Assembly: GCA_022653075.1 (NCBI GenBank)
Contig: JALCSB010000005.1
Span: 1-64,000 of the forward strand
Source of the DNA: Intestinimonas sp.
Lineage (GTDB): Bacteria; Bacillota; Clostridia; Oscillospirales; Oscillospiraceae
Direction: 5' to 3'
DNA length: 64,000 bases
The translations under genes were made by a program, and so were the position numbers. Below the pieces are notes generated by a model. It ran no database searches. It saw only the letters and a list, made by a program, of their open reading frames with translations, and was not told the DNA's origin. Positions 50,451-60,912 of the stretch are shown here, one piece after another. The first letter of the stretch is position 1; each line of letters starts with the position of its first letter.

Positions 50451-51132
50451 GGACCTGCGAGTCAACTACGGCGGCATTGAAGCCGTCAAGGGAATTACCT
50501 TCGAGGTTCCGGACAAGAGCATTGTAACCCTGATCGGCGCCAACGGCGCCGGTAAGTCCACGACGCTGCGCACCATCGCGGGTCTGGTAAAGCCGCGTAC
50601 CGGCAAGATCACCCTGGATGGGGAGGAGATCACCGGAAAAGCGCCCAACTACATTGTGTCCAAAGGCATCACCCTGGTACCGGAGGGACGCCGGGTGTTT
50701 CCCGACCTGACCGTGCTGGAAAACCTAAAGATTGGCGCTTACCTGCGTAAGGACAGCCTCACCAAAGATTTAGATTCGATCTATGAGCTGTTTCCCCGTC
50801 TGAAGGAGCGTTCCTGGCAGGCGGCGGGTACGCTGTCCGGCGGCGAGCAGCAAATGCTGGCTGTGGGCCGCGCGCTTATGAGCCGCCCCAAGATTATGAT
50901 GATGGATGAGCCCTCTCTGGGCTTGGCGCCTCTGGTGGTCAAAGGTATTTTTGATATCATCCGGGAGATCAACCGCCAGGGAGTCACCATTCTGCTGATC
51001 GAACAGAACGCCAATATGGCCCTGCACACCGCAGACCTTGCCTACGTGCTGGAGACGGGACGAATCATGCTCAGCGGCTCCGGTGACGAGGTGCTGAAAA
51101 ATGAACAGGTTAAGAAAGCCTACCTGGGCTGA
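50437..51132 (+). CDS. livF: Branched-chain amino-acid ABC transporter ATPase LivF
   Basis: 231 residues. Walker A GANGAGKST, GITLVPEGRRVFPDLTVLEN (LivF hallmark), signature LSGGEQQMLAVGRAL, Walker B IMMMDEPSLGLAP and LLIEQNANMAL. Last gene of the liv operon, completing a full HMGFJ set. Confidence 0.93.
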   Translation: MLKIEDLRVNYGGIEAVKGITFEVPDKSIVTLIGANGAGKSTTLRTIAGLVKPRTGKITLDGEEITGKAPNYIVSKGITLVPEGRRVFPDLTVLENLKIGAYLRKDSLTKDLDSIYELFPRLKERSWQAAGTLSGGEQQMLAVGRALMSRPKIMMMDEPSLGLAPLVVKGIFDIIREINRQGVTILLIEQNANMALHTADLAYVLETGRIMLSGSGDEVLKNEQVKKAYLG

Positions 51133-51146
51133 CGAGCTGAAAGAGC

Positions 51147-51177
51147 ACGGCGGGGCATACCCCGTCGTACTTTTTTT
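51147..51177 (+). terminator. Terminator of the liv operon
   Basis: ACGGCGGGG pairs with CCCCGTCGT around CATA, followed by ACTTTTTTT. Confidence 0.85.
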
Positions 51178-51229
51178 GTCTAATTACCACCATTTGTGGA
51201 GCAGCGCGTGGAAAGCCGGGAACTGCCGG

Positions 51230-51258
51230 TTGCTTTTTGCCTGCGGTCACGTTATAAT
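51230..51258 (+). promoter_or_regulatory. Promoter of the S-layer gene
   Basis: TTGCTT (51230-51235) and TATAAT (51253-51258) with 17-bp spacing, 36 bp before the AAAGGAGG ribosome site. Confidence 0.6.
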
Positions 51259-51294
51259 TTACAACAGGTTTATAATTCCAAAGGAGGTACGTCT

Positions 51295-53631
51295 ATGAAA
51301 CGCAAACAATTCCTTGCCTGCATGCTGGCCGCGGCGCTGACCTTGACCTTGGCCGCCCTGCCAGCTTCTGCGGTTACCTTCCCGGATATCAGCAGCCATT
51401 GGGCCAAAAGCTATATCGAGAAGATGACGGAAGCCGGCATGTTCAAGGGATATGACGACGGTACGTTCCGCCCGGATAACCAGCTGACGGCCTCCGAAGC
51501 GTTAGCCCTCTGCGCTCGCACGGTTGGGTTGAACGACGACACGGCCAGTCAGATCGCATCCGACCGGAAGGATGAGGTGGATGGGATTTTAAACGGCTCC
51601 CAGTCCTGGTTTTATTCGGAATTTGCCATCTGCCTGGAAACCGGCATTATTTCCGACACAGAGCTGAAGTCGCTGGTTCAGACCGGCACGCTGACTCAGC
51701 CCATTACAAAGGAGGAGCTATCCCGCTACCTGGTACGAGCCATGCAGCTTGGCCCCATGGCGGATCACCTGACTTCCTATGGTATGAGCTTTACCGATAC
51801 GGCATCCATCAGTCAGTCGGACCGGCCTTATGTTTATTTGCTGAATATCTACGGCATCGTACAGGGCGATACCGACAACGCCTTCGGGCCAAAAGGCGAT
51901 GTGACGCGCGCCATTATGGCTACCATGCTCTCGCGTGCCATCGCTTTCATGGACGAGCGCGGCATTTCGGTGGACCTGCCCGAATATACCGATTATAAAT
52001 TCAAACAGGGCATCATTACGTCGGCGGACACGGGCAGCAGCGGTATCACGGTGCTTACACTGAAGGGAGACCTGAGTGGAGAGACGATGACCGTCTCTCT
52101 GCCGTCCGGTGTGGCCGTTTATGAGAACAATATGAGTGCAACCACATCCGCACTCACCGAAGGCAAACATGTCCGCGTGTGCCTGAACAGCAGCGAAGAA
52201 CCGTACGCGGTGCGTTTGGACGGGACGCTTACATCCTATACCGCAGACCTAAATGATATTGACGGCAATAACGTCAGCGTGACGTTGAACGGGACCAGTG
52301 AGCAGATTACCATGAACCGCTTTACTCAGGTTCAGCTGGGCAGCAAGACCATCGGCGACCGCAGCATCGTAGATGACAGCGCCGACTATACCAGCGTGGT
52401 TTACCAGTTGGATGAGCAGGACAATCTGGTTACTATCCGTTTCCTGGGCGGTACGGTGAAGCAGCCTGGATTTCTTTCCGACATCACCAATAATTCAAAC
52501 GGCAGCACCACTGTATTGGTTAGAATGTTTGACGGGATCACTCGCCAATACACGATTCCGGCCGATGCATCCGTGCTGGTAGATAATATGGCGGGCTCGC
52601 TGTCCACCGCGCAAGAGGACAAATATGTGTTGCTGCGGATTTCCAATGAAGATGGAACGGTGACATCCGTCAATGTGGACACAGATACAGATTACGTTCA
52701 GGGTACGGTTAGCGGTAAGACCTACCAGAATACCACCTCCTATTCGCTGACCATGAAAGACTGGTCCACGGGAAAAACCCATACCTATACTCTGGCTTCG
52801 GGTGCGAGGGTGTATTATAACGGGACCGCCATCAGATTCAGTGCAGTGGAGAAGGGCTGGTTTTTGACCGCTCAACTCTCCAGCGGCAAGGTGGACTGTC
52901 TGAACTGCTACCCCGGTGAAACCACGGTGGAGGGTACGCTGACTGCCCGCACCTTCGGCACCGGTGACGACAGCAATCTGGTGATGATCCAGGTGACTGG
53001 AAGCAACGGGACCGTATACAGCTTCCAGATGGATTTGACTGATATGCCCACCATTAAGCGCGGCAGCAGTACCAGCAGCATTGACCGGCTGCGCCTGGGA
53101 GACAGCCTTGAGGTTACGCTGGATGACGGCGAGGTGGATATCATTACGGCATCTTTTTCCGGCACCACGGTTAAAGGGACGATTCAGCGCATCACGCAGG
53201 AGAGCGGCGGAAATTCCCTGGATATTCTTCTTACCGACGGCTCTCAGGTCACCTATTCCATGGATTCTCTTACCACCGTTACACAGAATGGGAAAGAGGT
53301 GTCATTTGACACGCTGAAACCGGGCTACACAATCTCCATGCAAGTAAGCGGAGATTATATCTCTGAAATTACCGTTCAGCAGGGGACTGACGATTCCACC
53401 ACCATTGACGGAACCGTGGTCTATATAAACACCAGTGATAAGACCATCCTGCTCCGTTCATCAAGTAACGACACACTGGTCACCATCAACGTGACCAGCA
53501 GCACGAACTATATGGAGTGGAACGGGACCAAAATTTACTTTTCAAGCCTGGCGGCGGGCGATTGGATCCAAATTAACGGTAGTTACAGCGGCACCGAATT
53601 CAATGCGTCGCTGATTCTCCGCCACTCGTAA
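51295..53631 (+). CDS. S-layer homology (SLH) domain surface protein
   Basis: 778 residues. A signal peptide (~1-23, ...LTLAALPASA) is followed directly by three SLH modules (~25-225: FPDISSHWAKSYIEKMTEAG; a degenerate second; SFTDTASISQSDRPYVYLLN), which bind pyruvylated secondary wall polymer. The remaining ~550 residues are a series of beta-rich segments with recurring 'TVTGTV/DGTVVYIN'-like strands and no enzymatic motif. It is probably a structural cell-surface protein. ATG 51295 is used because AAAGGAGGTACGTCT precedes it. A longer frame upstream overlaps the promoter. Own promoter and terminator make it monocistronic. Confidence 0.85.
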   Translation: MKRKQFLACMLAAALTLTLAALPASAVTFPDISSHWAKSYIEKMTEAGMFKGYDDGTFRPDNQLTASEALALCARTVGLNDDTASQIASDRKDEVDGILNGSQSWFYSEFAICLETGIISDTELKSLVQTGTLTQPITKEELSRYLVRAMQLGPMADHLTSYGMSFTDTASISQSDRPYVYLLNIYGIVQGDTDNAFGPKGDVTRAIMATMLSRAIAFMDERGISVDLPEYTDYKFKQGIITSADTGSSGITVLTLKGDLSGETMTVSLPSGVAVYENNMSATTSALTEGKHVRVCLNSSEEPYAVRLDGTLTSYTADLNDIDGNNVSVTLNGTSEQITMNRFTQVQLGSKTIGDRSIVDDSADYTSVVYQLDEQDNLVTIRFLGGTVKQPGFLSDITNNSNGSTTVLVRMFDGITRQYTIPADASVLVDNMAGSLSTAQEDKYVLLRISNEDGTVTSVNVDTDTDYVQGTVSGKTYQNTTSYSLTMKDWSTGKTHTYTLASGARVYYNGTAIRFSAVEKGWFLTAQLSSGKVDCLNCYPGETTVEGTLTARTFGTGDDSNLVMIQVTGSNGTVYSFQMDLTDMPTIKRGSSTSSIDRLRLGDSLEVTLDDGEVDIITASFSGTTVKGTIQRITQESGGNSLDILLTDGSQVTYSMDSLTTVTQNGKEVSFDTLKPGYTISMQVSGDYISEITVQQGTDDSTTIDGTVVYINTSDKTILLRSSSNDTLVTINVTSSTNYMEWNGTKIYFSSLAAGDWIQINGSYSGTEFNASLILRHS

Positions 53632-53638
53632 GAGGCCC

Positions 53639-53674
53639 GGACGGGCCGGAGAGATCCGGCCCGTCCACTTTTTT
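53639..53674 (+). terminator. Terminator of the S-layer gene
   Basis: GGACGGGCCGG pairs with CCGGCCCGTCC around AGAGAT, followed by ACTTTTTT. Confidence 0.9.
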
Positions 53675-53725
53675 ACAAAAAAACCGCCCTGAATGGAAAA
53701 AGAGCGGGAAAGTCAGAAATTCCTC

Positions 53726-53754
53726 TTGACATTTTAGAAAAGATATAATATCAT
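53726..53754 (+). promoter_or_regulatory. Promoter of the S10 ribosomal operon
   Basis: A consensus TTGACA at 53726-53731 and TATCAT at 53749-53754 with 17-bp spacing. A TATAAT at 53744 is too close to the -35 to be the partner. Confidence 0.8.
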
Positions 53755-54029
53755 ATTTGAGTGCCTGTTTAGGGCGCAGTCTGCGATGAGGCGGGAGATT
53801 GCTCGGAATGAGGTAACTTCCGCGGAGTATGTCCGTAAAATCGGGCGGCTGAGAAATCCTTGGCGCTTTGCGTATATCGCTGAGTTTGAATGGGACCGGC
53901 CGGCTTTGTTATGCCGGTTTTATTCATGCCTTGGAATGATACGCACGAGAGAGTGTACAAAAGATTTCTCACCGTACGAAGCGGCAGACAGCAGAAACCA
54001 CTTCGTATGTTTTAAGGAGGAAAAATCAC
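53755..54029 (+). promoter_or_regulatory. Long structured leader of the S10 operon
   Basis: The ~270-base leader before rpsJ contains a terminator-like hairpin, ACCGGC (53895-53900) with GCCGGT (53913-53918) followed by TTTATT, and a second stem, TACGAAGCGG (53975-53984) with CCACTTCGTA (53998-54007), ending just before AAGGAGG. The arrangement suggests autogenous control by a ribosomal protein (L4 in the known S10 cases). I could not match it to a named leader motif. Confidence 0.5.
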
Positions 54030-54344
54030 ATGGCAGCTCAGAAGGAAATGATCCGTATTCGTCTTAAGGCTTACGACCATCAACTCATCGACCAGAGCGC
54101 CGAGAAGATCGTCGAAACCGCCAAGCGCACCGGTGCTACGGTGTCTGGCCCCGTGCCCCTGCCCACCAAGAAAGAGATTGTCACCATCCTGCGCGCCGTC
54201 CATAAGTATAAGGACAGCCGTGAGCAGTTTGAACGCCGGACCCATAAGCGTCTAATTGATATTCTCAAGCCCTCTCCCAAGACGGTGGAGGCGCTGATGA
54301 GCCTGGAGCTTCCCGCTGGCGTGGAGATCGAGATTAAACTTTAA
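54030..54344 (+). CDS. rpsJ: Ribosomal protein S10
   Basis: 104 residues, full length for S10, with [20 protein letters not shown] and the RTHKRLIDI / [13 protein letters not shown] terminus. It is part of the 30S head and of the NusB-S10 antitermination complex. First gene of the S10-spc cluster, with a 166-bp gap before rplC holding no recognisable gene. Confidence 0.97.
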   Translation: MAAQKEMIRIRLKAYDHQLIDQSAEKIVETAKRTGATVSGPVPLPTKKEIVTILRAVHKYKDSREQFERRTHKRLIDILKPSPKTVEALMSLELPAGVEIEIKL

Positions 54345-54510
54345 GGGGAGCAAGGCGGCGGCGAAACGTGATATTAGTTCTGATTTCCCCCGCATTTGAA
54401 TTCGTTTGCACCGCGGTCCGGCGCTGTCCTGAGCCGGACGGGTCAAGTTGACAGAGCAATGCCTGCCGGCAACTCTCTCAACCAATAACCTTATATAAGG
54501 AGGAAAACAC

Positions 54511-55233
54511 ATGAAAAAGGCGATCATCGGTAAGAAAGTGGGCATGACCCAGATCTTCGATGAAGCCGGCAAGGTCATCCCGGTTACTCTAATTGAGGCC
54601 GGCCCCTGCACTGTTGTGCAGAAAAAGACCAGCGAAAAGGACGGCTATGAGGCCGTGCAGCTGGGCTACGAAGATGTTGCCGAAAAGAAACTGACCAAAC
54701 CTGAGGCAGGTCATCTGAAAAAGGCGGGCGAGGCCCGCAAGAAGGTCCTGAAGGAGTTTAAGCTGGAGAATTCCGACAGCTTGAATGTGGGCGATGAAGT
54801 TAAAGCCGATACTTTTGTCCCCGGCGACCGTGTGGATGTAACCGGTATCAGCAAAGGCAAGGGCTACGCCGGCGTCATCAAGCGCTGGGGTGCACACCGC
54901 CTTAAGGAAACCCACGGCACCGGCCCTGTTCACCGTCACGCGGGCTCCATGGGTTCCAGTACCGATCCCTCCCGGATCTTCAAGGGCAAGATCGGCGCTG
55001 GTCACCTGGGCTCCGAACAGGTTACCGTAATGAACCTGGACGTGATTCAGGTGGATAGCGAGCTGAACCTCATTGCCGTGCGCGGCGCCATCCCCGGCCC
55101 TAAGGGGGGCGTGGTGTTCCTGCACAACAGCGCCAAGAACGTTACCGAGGTTAAGGGAGCCGCTGGTGTCAGCACCAACCCGCAGAAGGCTTCCGGCCGC
55201 AATCCCCAGAAGGCCTCTGCGCGTAATCGGTAA
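54511..55233 (+). CDS. rplC: Ribosomal protein L3
   Basis: 240 residues, with the family start KAIIGKKVGMTQIFDEAGKV and the HGTGPVHRHAGSMGSSTDPS loop near the peptidyl transferase centre. About 25 residues longer than usual because of a basic carboxy-terminal tail (NPQKASGRNPQKASARNR) containing a short duplication. Confidence 0.96.
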   Translation: MKKAIIGKKVGMTQIFDEAGKVIPVTLIEAGPCTVVQKKTSEKDGYEAVQLGYEDVAEKKLTKPEAGHLKKAGEARKKVLKEFKLENSDSLNVGDEVKADTFVPGDRVDVTGISKGKGYAGVIKRWGAHRLKETHGTGPVHRHAGSMGSSTDPSRIFKGKIGAGHLGSEQVTVMNLDVIQVDSELNLIAVRGAIPGPKGGVVFLHNSAKNVTEVKGAAGVSTNPQKASGRNPQKASARNR

Positions 55234-55250
55234 GAAAGGAGAGATACGAA

Positions 55251-55871
55251 ATGCCTAAAGCGAACGTGTACAACATGGCCGGTCAGCAGGTGGGCGAGAT
55301 TGACCTCTCCGAAGCCATTTTCGGCATTGAGCCGAATGAGAACGTAGTCCATGATGTGGTGAAAAACCATTTGGCTAACTGCCGCCAGGGGACCCAGAGT
55401 GCCCTGACCCGTTCGGAAGTTTCCGGCGGCGGCATCAAGCCTTATCGTCAGAAGGGTACCGGTCGTGCCCGTCAGGGCTCCACCCGCGCTCCCCAGTGGA
55501 CTCATGGTGGTATCGTTTTTGCCCCCAAGCCCCGCAGCTATCGTTATGCCCTGAATAAAAAGGTTAGACGTCTGGCCCTCAAATCCGTCCTCTCCGCCAA
55601 GGCTGCCGCCGGCGAAGTGCTGGTGGTGGACGGCCTGAATCTGGACGAAATCAAGACCAAGACCATGGCCTCCTTCCTGAAGGCCATGGGTGCAGGCAAG
55701 GCCCTGCTGGTCACTACCGAACCAAATGAGAATGTGGTGAAATCTGCCCGCAATATTGAAGGAGTGGACACCACTACCGCCAGACTTATCAATGTATATG
55801 ATATTCTGAAAGCCAAGCAGTTTATCGTGGATAAGGCTGCGCTGGCCGTTATCGAGGAGGTGTTTGCGTAA
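55251..55871 (+). CDS. rplD: Ribosomal protein L4
   Basis: 206 residues. The extended exit-tunnel loop is visible ([20 protein letters not shown]). L4 is the known autoregulator of S10 operons in several bacteria, which may be relevant to the long leader upstream of rpsJ. It overlaps rplW by one base. Confidence 0.96.
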   Translation: MPKANVYNMAGQQVGEIDLSEAIFGIEPNENVVHDVVKNHLANCRQGTQSALTRSEVSGGGIKPYRQKGTGRARQGSTRAPQWTHGGIVFAPKPRSYRYALNKKVRRLALKSVLSAKAAAGEVLVVDGLNLDEIKTKTMASFLKAMGAGKALLVTTEPNENVVKSARNIEGVDTTTARLINVYDILKAKQFIVDKAALAVIEEVFA

Positions 55872-56170
55872 TGGCTACCACCGCTTATGACATCATCCGC
55901 CGCCCCATTATTACGGAGCAGTCCATGAGCCAGACTGAGATGAAGCGCTACACCTTTGAAGTTGCCAAAGACGCCAACAAGATCCAAATCGCCAAGGCGA
56001 TCGAAGAAATCTTCGGCGTAAAGGTTGCCAAGGTCAACACTCTGCGCATGCAGGGCAAGGAGAAGCGCACCGGCCGTTATCCCGCCGGGCGCCGTCCCAA
56101 CTGGAAAAAGGCCATGGTCACCCTCACCGAGGACTCCAAAACCATCGAGTTCTTCGAAGGCATGGTGTAA
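55871..56170 (+). CDS. rplW: Ribosomal protein L23
   Basis: 99 residues, with [20 protein letters not shown] and [19 protein letters not shown]. It forms part of the polypeptide-exit docking site for trigger factor and SRP. Confidence 0.96.
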   Translation: MATTAYDIIRRPIITEQSMSQTEMKRYTFEVAKDANKIQIAKAIEEIFGVKVAKVNTLRMQGKEKRTGRYPAGRRPNWKKAMVTLTEDSKTIEFFEGMV

Positions 56171-56186
56171 GGGAGGAGAGTAAAAA

Positions 56187-57023
56187 ATGGCGATTAAAAC
56201 GTTTAAGCCCACAACGCCCTCCCGCCGCCATATGACGGTGTCGGCCTTTGAGGGCATTGACAAGAAGGCTAAACCGGAGCGCAGCCTGATTGAAAACCTG
56301 AAGAAGAATGCCGGCCGCAACAGCTATGGCCGTATCACCGTCCGCCACCGCGGCGGCGGGAACAAGAGAAAGTACCGCATTATTGATTTCAAGCGTGAGA
56401 AGGACGGCGAGAAGGCCACCGTGCTCCGCCTTGAGTACGATCCCAACCGTTCCGCCAACATTGCCCTCATTCAGTATGAGGACGGTACCAAGAGTTATAT
56501 TCTGGCACCTGCTGGCCTGAAGGCCGGTCACGCTATTGTCTCCGGGCCGGAAGCCGATATTCTGCCCGGGAATTGCCTGCCCATCTCCGCCATTCCGGTA
56601 GGCGAGATGATTCACAATATTGAACTTTATCCGGGCAAGGGTGCGCAGTTGGTCCGGTCTGCGGGTGTATCCGCACAGCTTATGGCCAAGGAAAACGGCA
56701 TGGCTCAGGTCCGCCTGCCCTCCGGAGAGGTCCGCTACATCCGCGAGGAGTGCAAGGCCTGCATCGGTCAGGTTGGCAACATGGATTACAGCAACATCCA
56801 GATTGGTAAGGCTGGCCGTAAGCGCCATATGGGCTGGCGGCCCACCGTCCGCGGCTCCGTTATGAACCCGAATGACCACCCCCATGGCGGTGGTGAAGGC
56901 AAGAGCCCGGTCGGCCGTCCCGGTCCGGTTACACCCTGGGGCAAGCCGGCTATGGGTTATAAGACCCGTAAGAAGAAGAACCGCACGGAGCAGTTCATCG
57001 TAAAGCATCGTAATACAAAGTAA
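56187..57023 (+). CDS. rplB: Ribosomal protein L2
   Basis: 278 residues, full length. [18 protein letters not shown] at the front and the conserved [20 protein letters not shown] near the end, the region needed for peptidyl transferase assembly. Confidence 0.97.
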   Translation: MAIKTFKPTTPSRRHMTVSAFEGIDKKAKPERSLIENLKKNAGRNSYGRITVRHRGGGNKRKYRIIDFKREKDGEKATVLRLEYDPNRSANIALIQYEDGTKSYILAPAGLKAGHAIVSGPEADILPGNCLPISAIPVGEMIHNIELYPGKGAQLVRSAGVSAQLMAKENGMAQVRLPSGEVRYIREECKACIGQVGNMDYSNIQIGKAGRKRHMGWRPTVRGSVMNPNDHPHGGGEGKSPVGRPGPVTPWGKPAMGYKTRKKKNRTEQFIVKHRNTK

Positions 57024-57039
57024 GGAGGCTGTAAAACTT

Positions 57040-57318
57040 ATGAGCAGAAGCATTAAGAAAGGCCCGTTTTGCGCCCCCGAGCTGCTGAAACGAGTCGATG
57101 AAATGAATAAGACCGGTGAAAAAAAGGTTCTGAAAACCTGGAGCCGCGCATCCACCATTTTCCCTTCTTTCGTTGGCCACACCTTCGCCGTGCATGACGG
57201 CCGCAAGCATGTACCCGTCTATGTCACGGAAGACATGGTGGGCCACAAACTGGGTGAGTTTGCGCCTACCCGGACCTTCCGTGGCCACGCTGGTGCAAAG
57301 TCCGCCGCGGCGAAATAA
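57040..57318 (+). CDS. rpsS: Ribosomal protein S19
   Basis: 92 residues: [20 protein letters not shown] and [20 protein letters not shown], with the basic carboxy terminus that contacts the A-site tRNA region. Confidence 0.97.
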   Translation: MSRSIKKGPFCAPELLKRVDEMNKTGEKKVLKTWSRASTIFPSFVGHTFAVHDGRKHVPVYVTEDMVGHKLGEFAPTRTFRGHAGAKSAAAK

Positions 57319-57333
57319 GGAGGAGAGAGAAGA

Positions 57334-57666
57334 ATGGAAGCAAAAGCACAGCTTAACTACGTCCGCATCTCTCCCCGCAAGGTGCAGATTGTCTGTAATC
57401 TTATCCGGGGTAAGAGCGTGGCTCAGGCCACTGCCATCCTCATGAATTTACCCAAGGCCGCTTCCGAGCATATGCTCAAGCTGCTCAAGAGTGCCGCGTC
57501 CAACGCGGAGAACAATCACCAGATGGACCCTGAGAAGCTCTATGTTTCCGAAACGTTTGCCAACCCCGGCCCTATCATTAAGCGCATTCAGCCCAGGGCT
57601 CAGGGCCGCGCCTATCGGATCAACAAAAGAACATCTCATATCACCATCGTGGTGAAAGAACGCTGA
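57334..57666 (+). CDS. rplV: Ribosomal protein L22
   Basis: 110 residues: [20 protein letters not shown] and the tunnel beta-hairpin with [20 protein letters not shown]. Confidence 0.97.
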   Translation: MEAKAQLNYVRISPRKVQIVCNLIRGKSVAQATAILMNLPKAASEHMLKLLKSAASNAENNHQMDPEKLYVSETFANPGPIIKRIQPRAQGRAYRINKRTSHITIVVKER

Positions 57667-57685
57667 GGGAGGAGGCAGGAATTAT

Positions 57686-58678
57686 ATGGGACAGAAAGTG
57701 AATCCCCACGGCCTGCGCGTGGGTGTCATCAAGGACTGGGACTCCCGCTGGTTTGCCCGGGAAGAAAAGGTGGGCGACATCCTGGTCGAGGACGATAAAA
57801 TCCGTAAGTATCTGAAAAAGACCCTGTATTCCGCGGGCGTTCCCAAAATCGAGATCGAGCGGAAAAACGACGCAAAGGTCTATATCTATCTGCATTGTGC
57901 TCGTCCTGGCATGGTCATTGGCAAGGGCGGTACGGAGATTGAGCGTCTGCGTCTGCGGGTGGAAAAGCTGATCGGTAAGCCCGTTGCGCTCAACATTGTG
58001 GAGGTCAAAAGCCCTGATTTGGATGCGCAGCTGGTGGCTGAGAACATTGCCCAGCAGCTGGAAAAGCGGATCGGATTCCGCCGCGCCATGAAAAACGCCA
58101 TGGGCCGCGCCATGCGCATGGGTGCTCGCGGTATCAAGACACAGGTGTCCGGACGCTTGGGCGGCGCTGAGATCGCTCGTGTTGAACACTATCATGACGG
58201 GACGATTCCTCTGCAGACCCTGCGTGCCGATATTGACTACGGCTTTGCTGAGGCTGCCACCACTTACGGACGCATCGGCGTCAAGGTCTGGATCTACAAG
58301 GGCGAGGTTTTGACTCAGACTCTGCGTACCACACCCCGTACGCTTGACACCTCCAAGCCGTTCCGTGAGCGTAACGACCGCCCACGCCGCAGAGATAACC
58401 GTCAGGGTGGCTACAACAACAACCGCCAGGGTGGTTACAACAACAACCGTCAGGGTGGCGGTTACCGCCAGGGCGGCGGTTACCGGAACAACAACAATAA
58501 TAATCAGAGTCAGGGCACGTACCGTCAGGGTGGCGGTGCCCGCTTCGGCGGCGGCAACCGTCCTCAGGGCGGCGGCTATACCAACAATCGCCCCGCGACG
58601 CCCCGCCCCGCGACCCCTCGCCCCGAGGCTCCCCGTCCCGCCGCGCCCACTGCTCCAAAGGAAGGAGGCGCCAACTAA
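57686..58678 (+). CDS. rpsC: Ribosomal protein S3 with a long RGG/Asn-Gln-rich tail
   Basis: Residues 1-~215 are ordinary S3, including the KH-domain motif [13 protein letters not shown] and [13 protein letters not shown]. Residues ~225-330 are a low-complexity extension: [13 protein letters not shown] units, [17 protein letters not shown] repeats and a final [17 protein letters not shown]. Usual bacterial S3 is ~215-230 residues. The tail is rich in Gly, Arg, Asn, Gln and Tyr, like RNA-binding disordered regions, and would project from the 30S head near the mRNA entry. No frameshift is involved. Confidence 0.95.
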   Translation: MGQKVNPHGLRVGVIKDWDSRWFAREEKVGDILVEDDKIRKYLKKTLYSAGVPKIEIERKNDAKVYIYLHCARPGMVIGKGGTEIERLRLRVEKLIGKPVALNIVEVKSPDLDAQLVAENIAQQLEKRIGFRRAMKNAMGRAMRMGARGIKTQVSGRLGGAEIARVEHYHDGTIPLQTLRADIDYGFAEAATTYGRIGVKVWIYKGEVLTQTLRTTPRTLDTSKPFRERNDRPRRRDNRQGGYNNNRQGGYNNNRQGGGYRQGGGYRNNNNNNQSQGTYRQGGGARFGGGNRPQGGGYTNNRPATPRPATPRPEAPRPAAPTAPKEGGAN

Positions 58679-59116
58679 ATGCTGCTGCCTAAAAGAGTGA
58701 AATATCGCCGTGTCCACCGTGGCCGCATGAAGGGTAAGGCCAGCCGCGGCAATACCGTAACTTACGGTGAGTGGGGCCTTCAGGCCCTTGACCCCTCCTG
58801 GGTCACATCCAATCAGATCGAGGCCGCCCGTATCGCCATGACCCGTTACACCAAACGCGGCGGAAAAGTCTGGATCAAAATCTTTCCTGACAAGCCGGTT
58901 ACTCAGAAGCCTGCCGAGACCCGTATGGGATCTGGTAAAGGTTCCCCTGAGTACTGGGTTGCTGTGGTAAAGCCCGGCCGTATCATGTTCGAGATTGCCG
59001 GCGTTCCCGAGGAGACTGCCCGTGAGGCGCTCCGTCTGGCCAGCCACAAGCTGCCCCTGAAGTGCAAGATCGTCAAGAAAGAAGAAGCCCCTGAGACCGA
59101 GAATGGTGGTGAATGA
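58679..59116 (+). CDS. rplP: Ribosomal protein L16
   Basis: 145 residues: [20 protein letters not shown] and [20 protein letters not shown]. It starts immediately after the rpsC stop and overlaps rpmC by four bases. Confidence 0.97.
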   Translation: MLLPKRVKYRRVHRGRMKGKASRGNTVTYGEWGLQALDPSWVTSNQIEAARIAMTRYTKRGGKVWIKIFPDKPVTQKPAETRMGSGKGSPEYWVAVVKPGRIMFEIAGVPEETAREALRLASHKLPLKCKIVKKEEAPETENGGE

Positions 59117-59331
59117 TGATGAAGGCAACTGAGGTACGCAAGATGTCCCCCGTGGAACTGGAGGGTAAGCTGGGCGACCTGAAGAAGGACCTGTTCCAAC
59201 TCCGTCTCCAGCATGCCACCAATCAGCTTGACAATCCCGTGAAAATTGCGGAGGTCAAAAAAGATATTGCCCGAGTCAAAACCATTTTGCGCGAGAAGGC
59301 GCTGCAGGAAGCAGCCCCCGCCGGCCGCTAA
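59113..59331 (+). CDS. rpmC: Ribosomal protein L29
   Basis: 72 residues: a two-helix protein with [20 protein letters not shown]. Three ATG codons in a row (59113, 59116, 59119) leave the exact start open by two residues. Confidence 0.95.
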   Translation: MMMKATEVRKMSPVELEGKLGDLKKDLFQLRLQHATNQLDNPVKIAEVKKDIARVKTILREKALQEAAPAGR

Positions 59332-59345
59332 GGAGGAACTAGGAA

Positions 59346-59612
59346 ATGAGCGAAGAAAAGCGCGTATCTTCCCGGAAAACCAGAGTCGGCTTGGTTGTTT
59401 CCGATAAAATGGACAAGACCGTGGTTGTGGCCATCGCCGACCGTGTGGCCCATCCGCTATATAAAAAGATTGTTAAGAGAACCTATAAACTGAAGGCTCA
59501 CGATGAGAACAACCAGTGCGGTATCGGTGACCATGTGAAGGTCATGGAGACCCGTCCCATGTCCAAGGACAAGAGATGGCGCGTGGTGGAGATCATCGAG
59601 AAAGCAAAATAA
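59346..59612 (+). CDS. rpsQ: Ribosomal protein S17
   Basis: 88 residues, OB-fold, with [20 protein letters not shown] and the [16 protein letters not shown] terminus. Confidence 0.97.
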   Translation: MSEEKRVSSRKTRVGLVVSDKMDKTVVVAIADRVAHPLYKKIVKRTYKLKAHDENNQCGIGDHVKVMETRPMSKDKRWRVVEIIEKAK

Positions 59613-59624
59613 GGAGGTGCCGTT

Positions 59625-59993
59625 ATGATTCAGCAGGAATCCTATCTGAAGGTAGCCGACAATACCGGCGCCAAAGAAATTAAGACCATCCGTGTGCTGG
59701 GCGGCTCCAAACGCAAGTTCGGTAATATCGGTGACGTGGTTGTTGCCTCCGTACGCAAGGCTCAGCCGGGCGGAACCGTAAAGAAAGGCGAAGTCGTCCG
59801 CGCCGTGATCGTCCGCACTAGCCGGGGTGTTCGCCGCCTCGACGGCAGCTATGTCCGCTTTGACGATAATGCCGCCGTTCTCATCCGCGAGGACAAAAAC
59901 CCCAGAGGCACCCGCATCTTTGGGCCAGTGGCCCGTGAGCTGCGCGACAGAGATTACATGAAGATCCTGTCCCTGGCTCCCGAAGTGCTGTAA
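59625..59993 (+). CDS. rplN: Ribosomal protein L14
   Basis: 122 residues: [20 protein letters not shown] and [20 protein letters not shown], full length. Confidence 0.97.
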   Translation: MIQQESYLKVADNTGAKEIKTIRVLGGSKRKFGNIGDVVVASVRKAQPGGTVKKGEVVRAVIVRTSRGVRRLDGSYVRFDDNAAVLIREDKNPRGTRIFGPVARELRDRDYMKILSLAPEVL

Positions 59994-60009
59994 GGGGGAT
60001 AGAGAGAAC

Positions 60010-60327
60010 ATGAAAAAAATGAGCATTAAGAAGGACGACACCGTGATCGTCCTGTCCGGCAAGGACAAGGGCAAGAAGGGTAAGGTCATTTCAGTCATGC
60101 CCAAGGACGGCAAGGTGGTTGTGGAGAAGATCAACATGGTTTCACGCCACCAGAAGCCCCGTAAGCAAGGCGAGGAGGGCGGCATTATAAAGAAAGAAGC
60201 CCCCATCTATGCCTCCAAGCTTATGCGCGTTTGCCCAAAGTGCGACAAGCCCACCCGCCCCGCGCACAAGATGCTGGCCGATGGAAAAAAGGTCCGCGTC
60301 TGCAAGAAGTGCGGCGCCGAGATTTGA
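60010..60327 (+). CDS. rplX: Ribosomal protein L24
   Basis: 105 residues with the KOW motif DTVIVLSGKDKGKKGKVI. A carboxy-terminal pair of CxxC motifs (CPKCDKPTRP, CKKCGAEI) indicates the zinc-binding variant. Confidence 0.97.
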   Translation: MKKMSIKKDDTVIVLSGKDKGKKGKVISVMPKDGKVVVEKINMVSRHQKPRKQGEEGGIIKKEAPIYASKLMRVCPKCDKPTRPAHKMLADGKKVRVCKKCGAEI

Positions 60328-60347
60328 CAGGAAAGGAGTAAACGAAA

Positions 60348-60899
60348 ATGCCGGAAATGCCGAATTTGAAGTCCAAGTATCAGCAGGAAGTTGCTCCCGC
60401 CCTGATGTCCAAGTTTGCCTATAAGAGCCCTATGCAGATTCCAAAGATCGACAAGATCGTTGTGAACTGTGGGTGTGGCGAGGCACGCGACAACTCCAAG
60501 GTGTTGGAGGCCGTTGTGAACGATCTGACCACCATCACCGGCCAGAAGGCTATTATAACCAAGGCGAAGAAGTCCGTGGCGAACTTCAAGCTCCGCGAGG
60601 GTATGCCGATTGGTGCGAAGGTCACCCTGCGTGGTAACAAGATGTGGGAGTTTTTGGACCGCCTGTTCAATGTGGCCCTGCCCCGCGTCCGCGATTTCCG
60701 CGGGATTAGCCCCAACTCCTTCGACGGCCGTGGCAACTATGCACTGGGTCTCAAAGAGCAGCTGATCTTCCCTGAGATCGAGTATGACAAGATTGATAAG
60801 ATCCGCGGTATGGATGTTGTTATCTGTACCACCGCCCACACCGATGAAGAGGCGAAGGAACTGTTGGGCCAGATCGGCGCTCCCTTCGCAGACCGCTAA
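60348..60899 (+). CDS. rplE: Ribosomal protein L5
   Basis: 183 residues: [40 protein letters not shown] and [20 protein letters not shown]. It binds 5S rRNA and contacts P-site tRNA. Confidence 0.97.
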   Translation: MPEMPNLKSKYQQEVAPALMSKFAYKSPMQIPKIDKIVVNCGCGEARDNSKVLEAVVNDLTTITGQKAIITKAKKSVANFKLREGMPIGAKVTLRGNKMWEFLDRLFNVALPRVRDFRGISPNSFDGRGNYALGLKEQLIFPEIEYDKIDKIRGMDVVICTTAHTDEEAKELLGQIGAPFADR

Positions 60900-60912
60900 G
60901 GAGGAGAAAAGT

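Noticed and set aside
57641-59128. 495-residue minus-strand frame opposite rpsC/rplP
   Set aside because: Shadow of the ribosomal genes; valine/threonine-rich translation without motifs or ribosome site.
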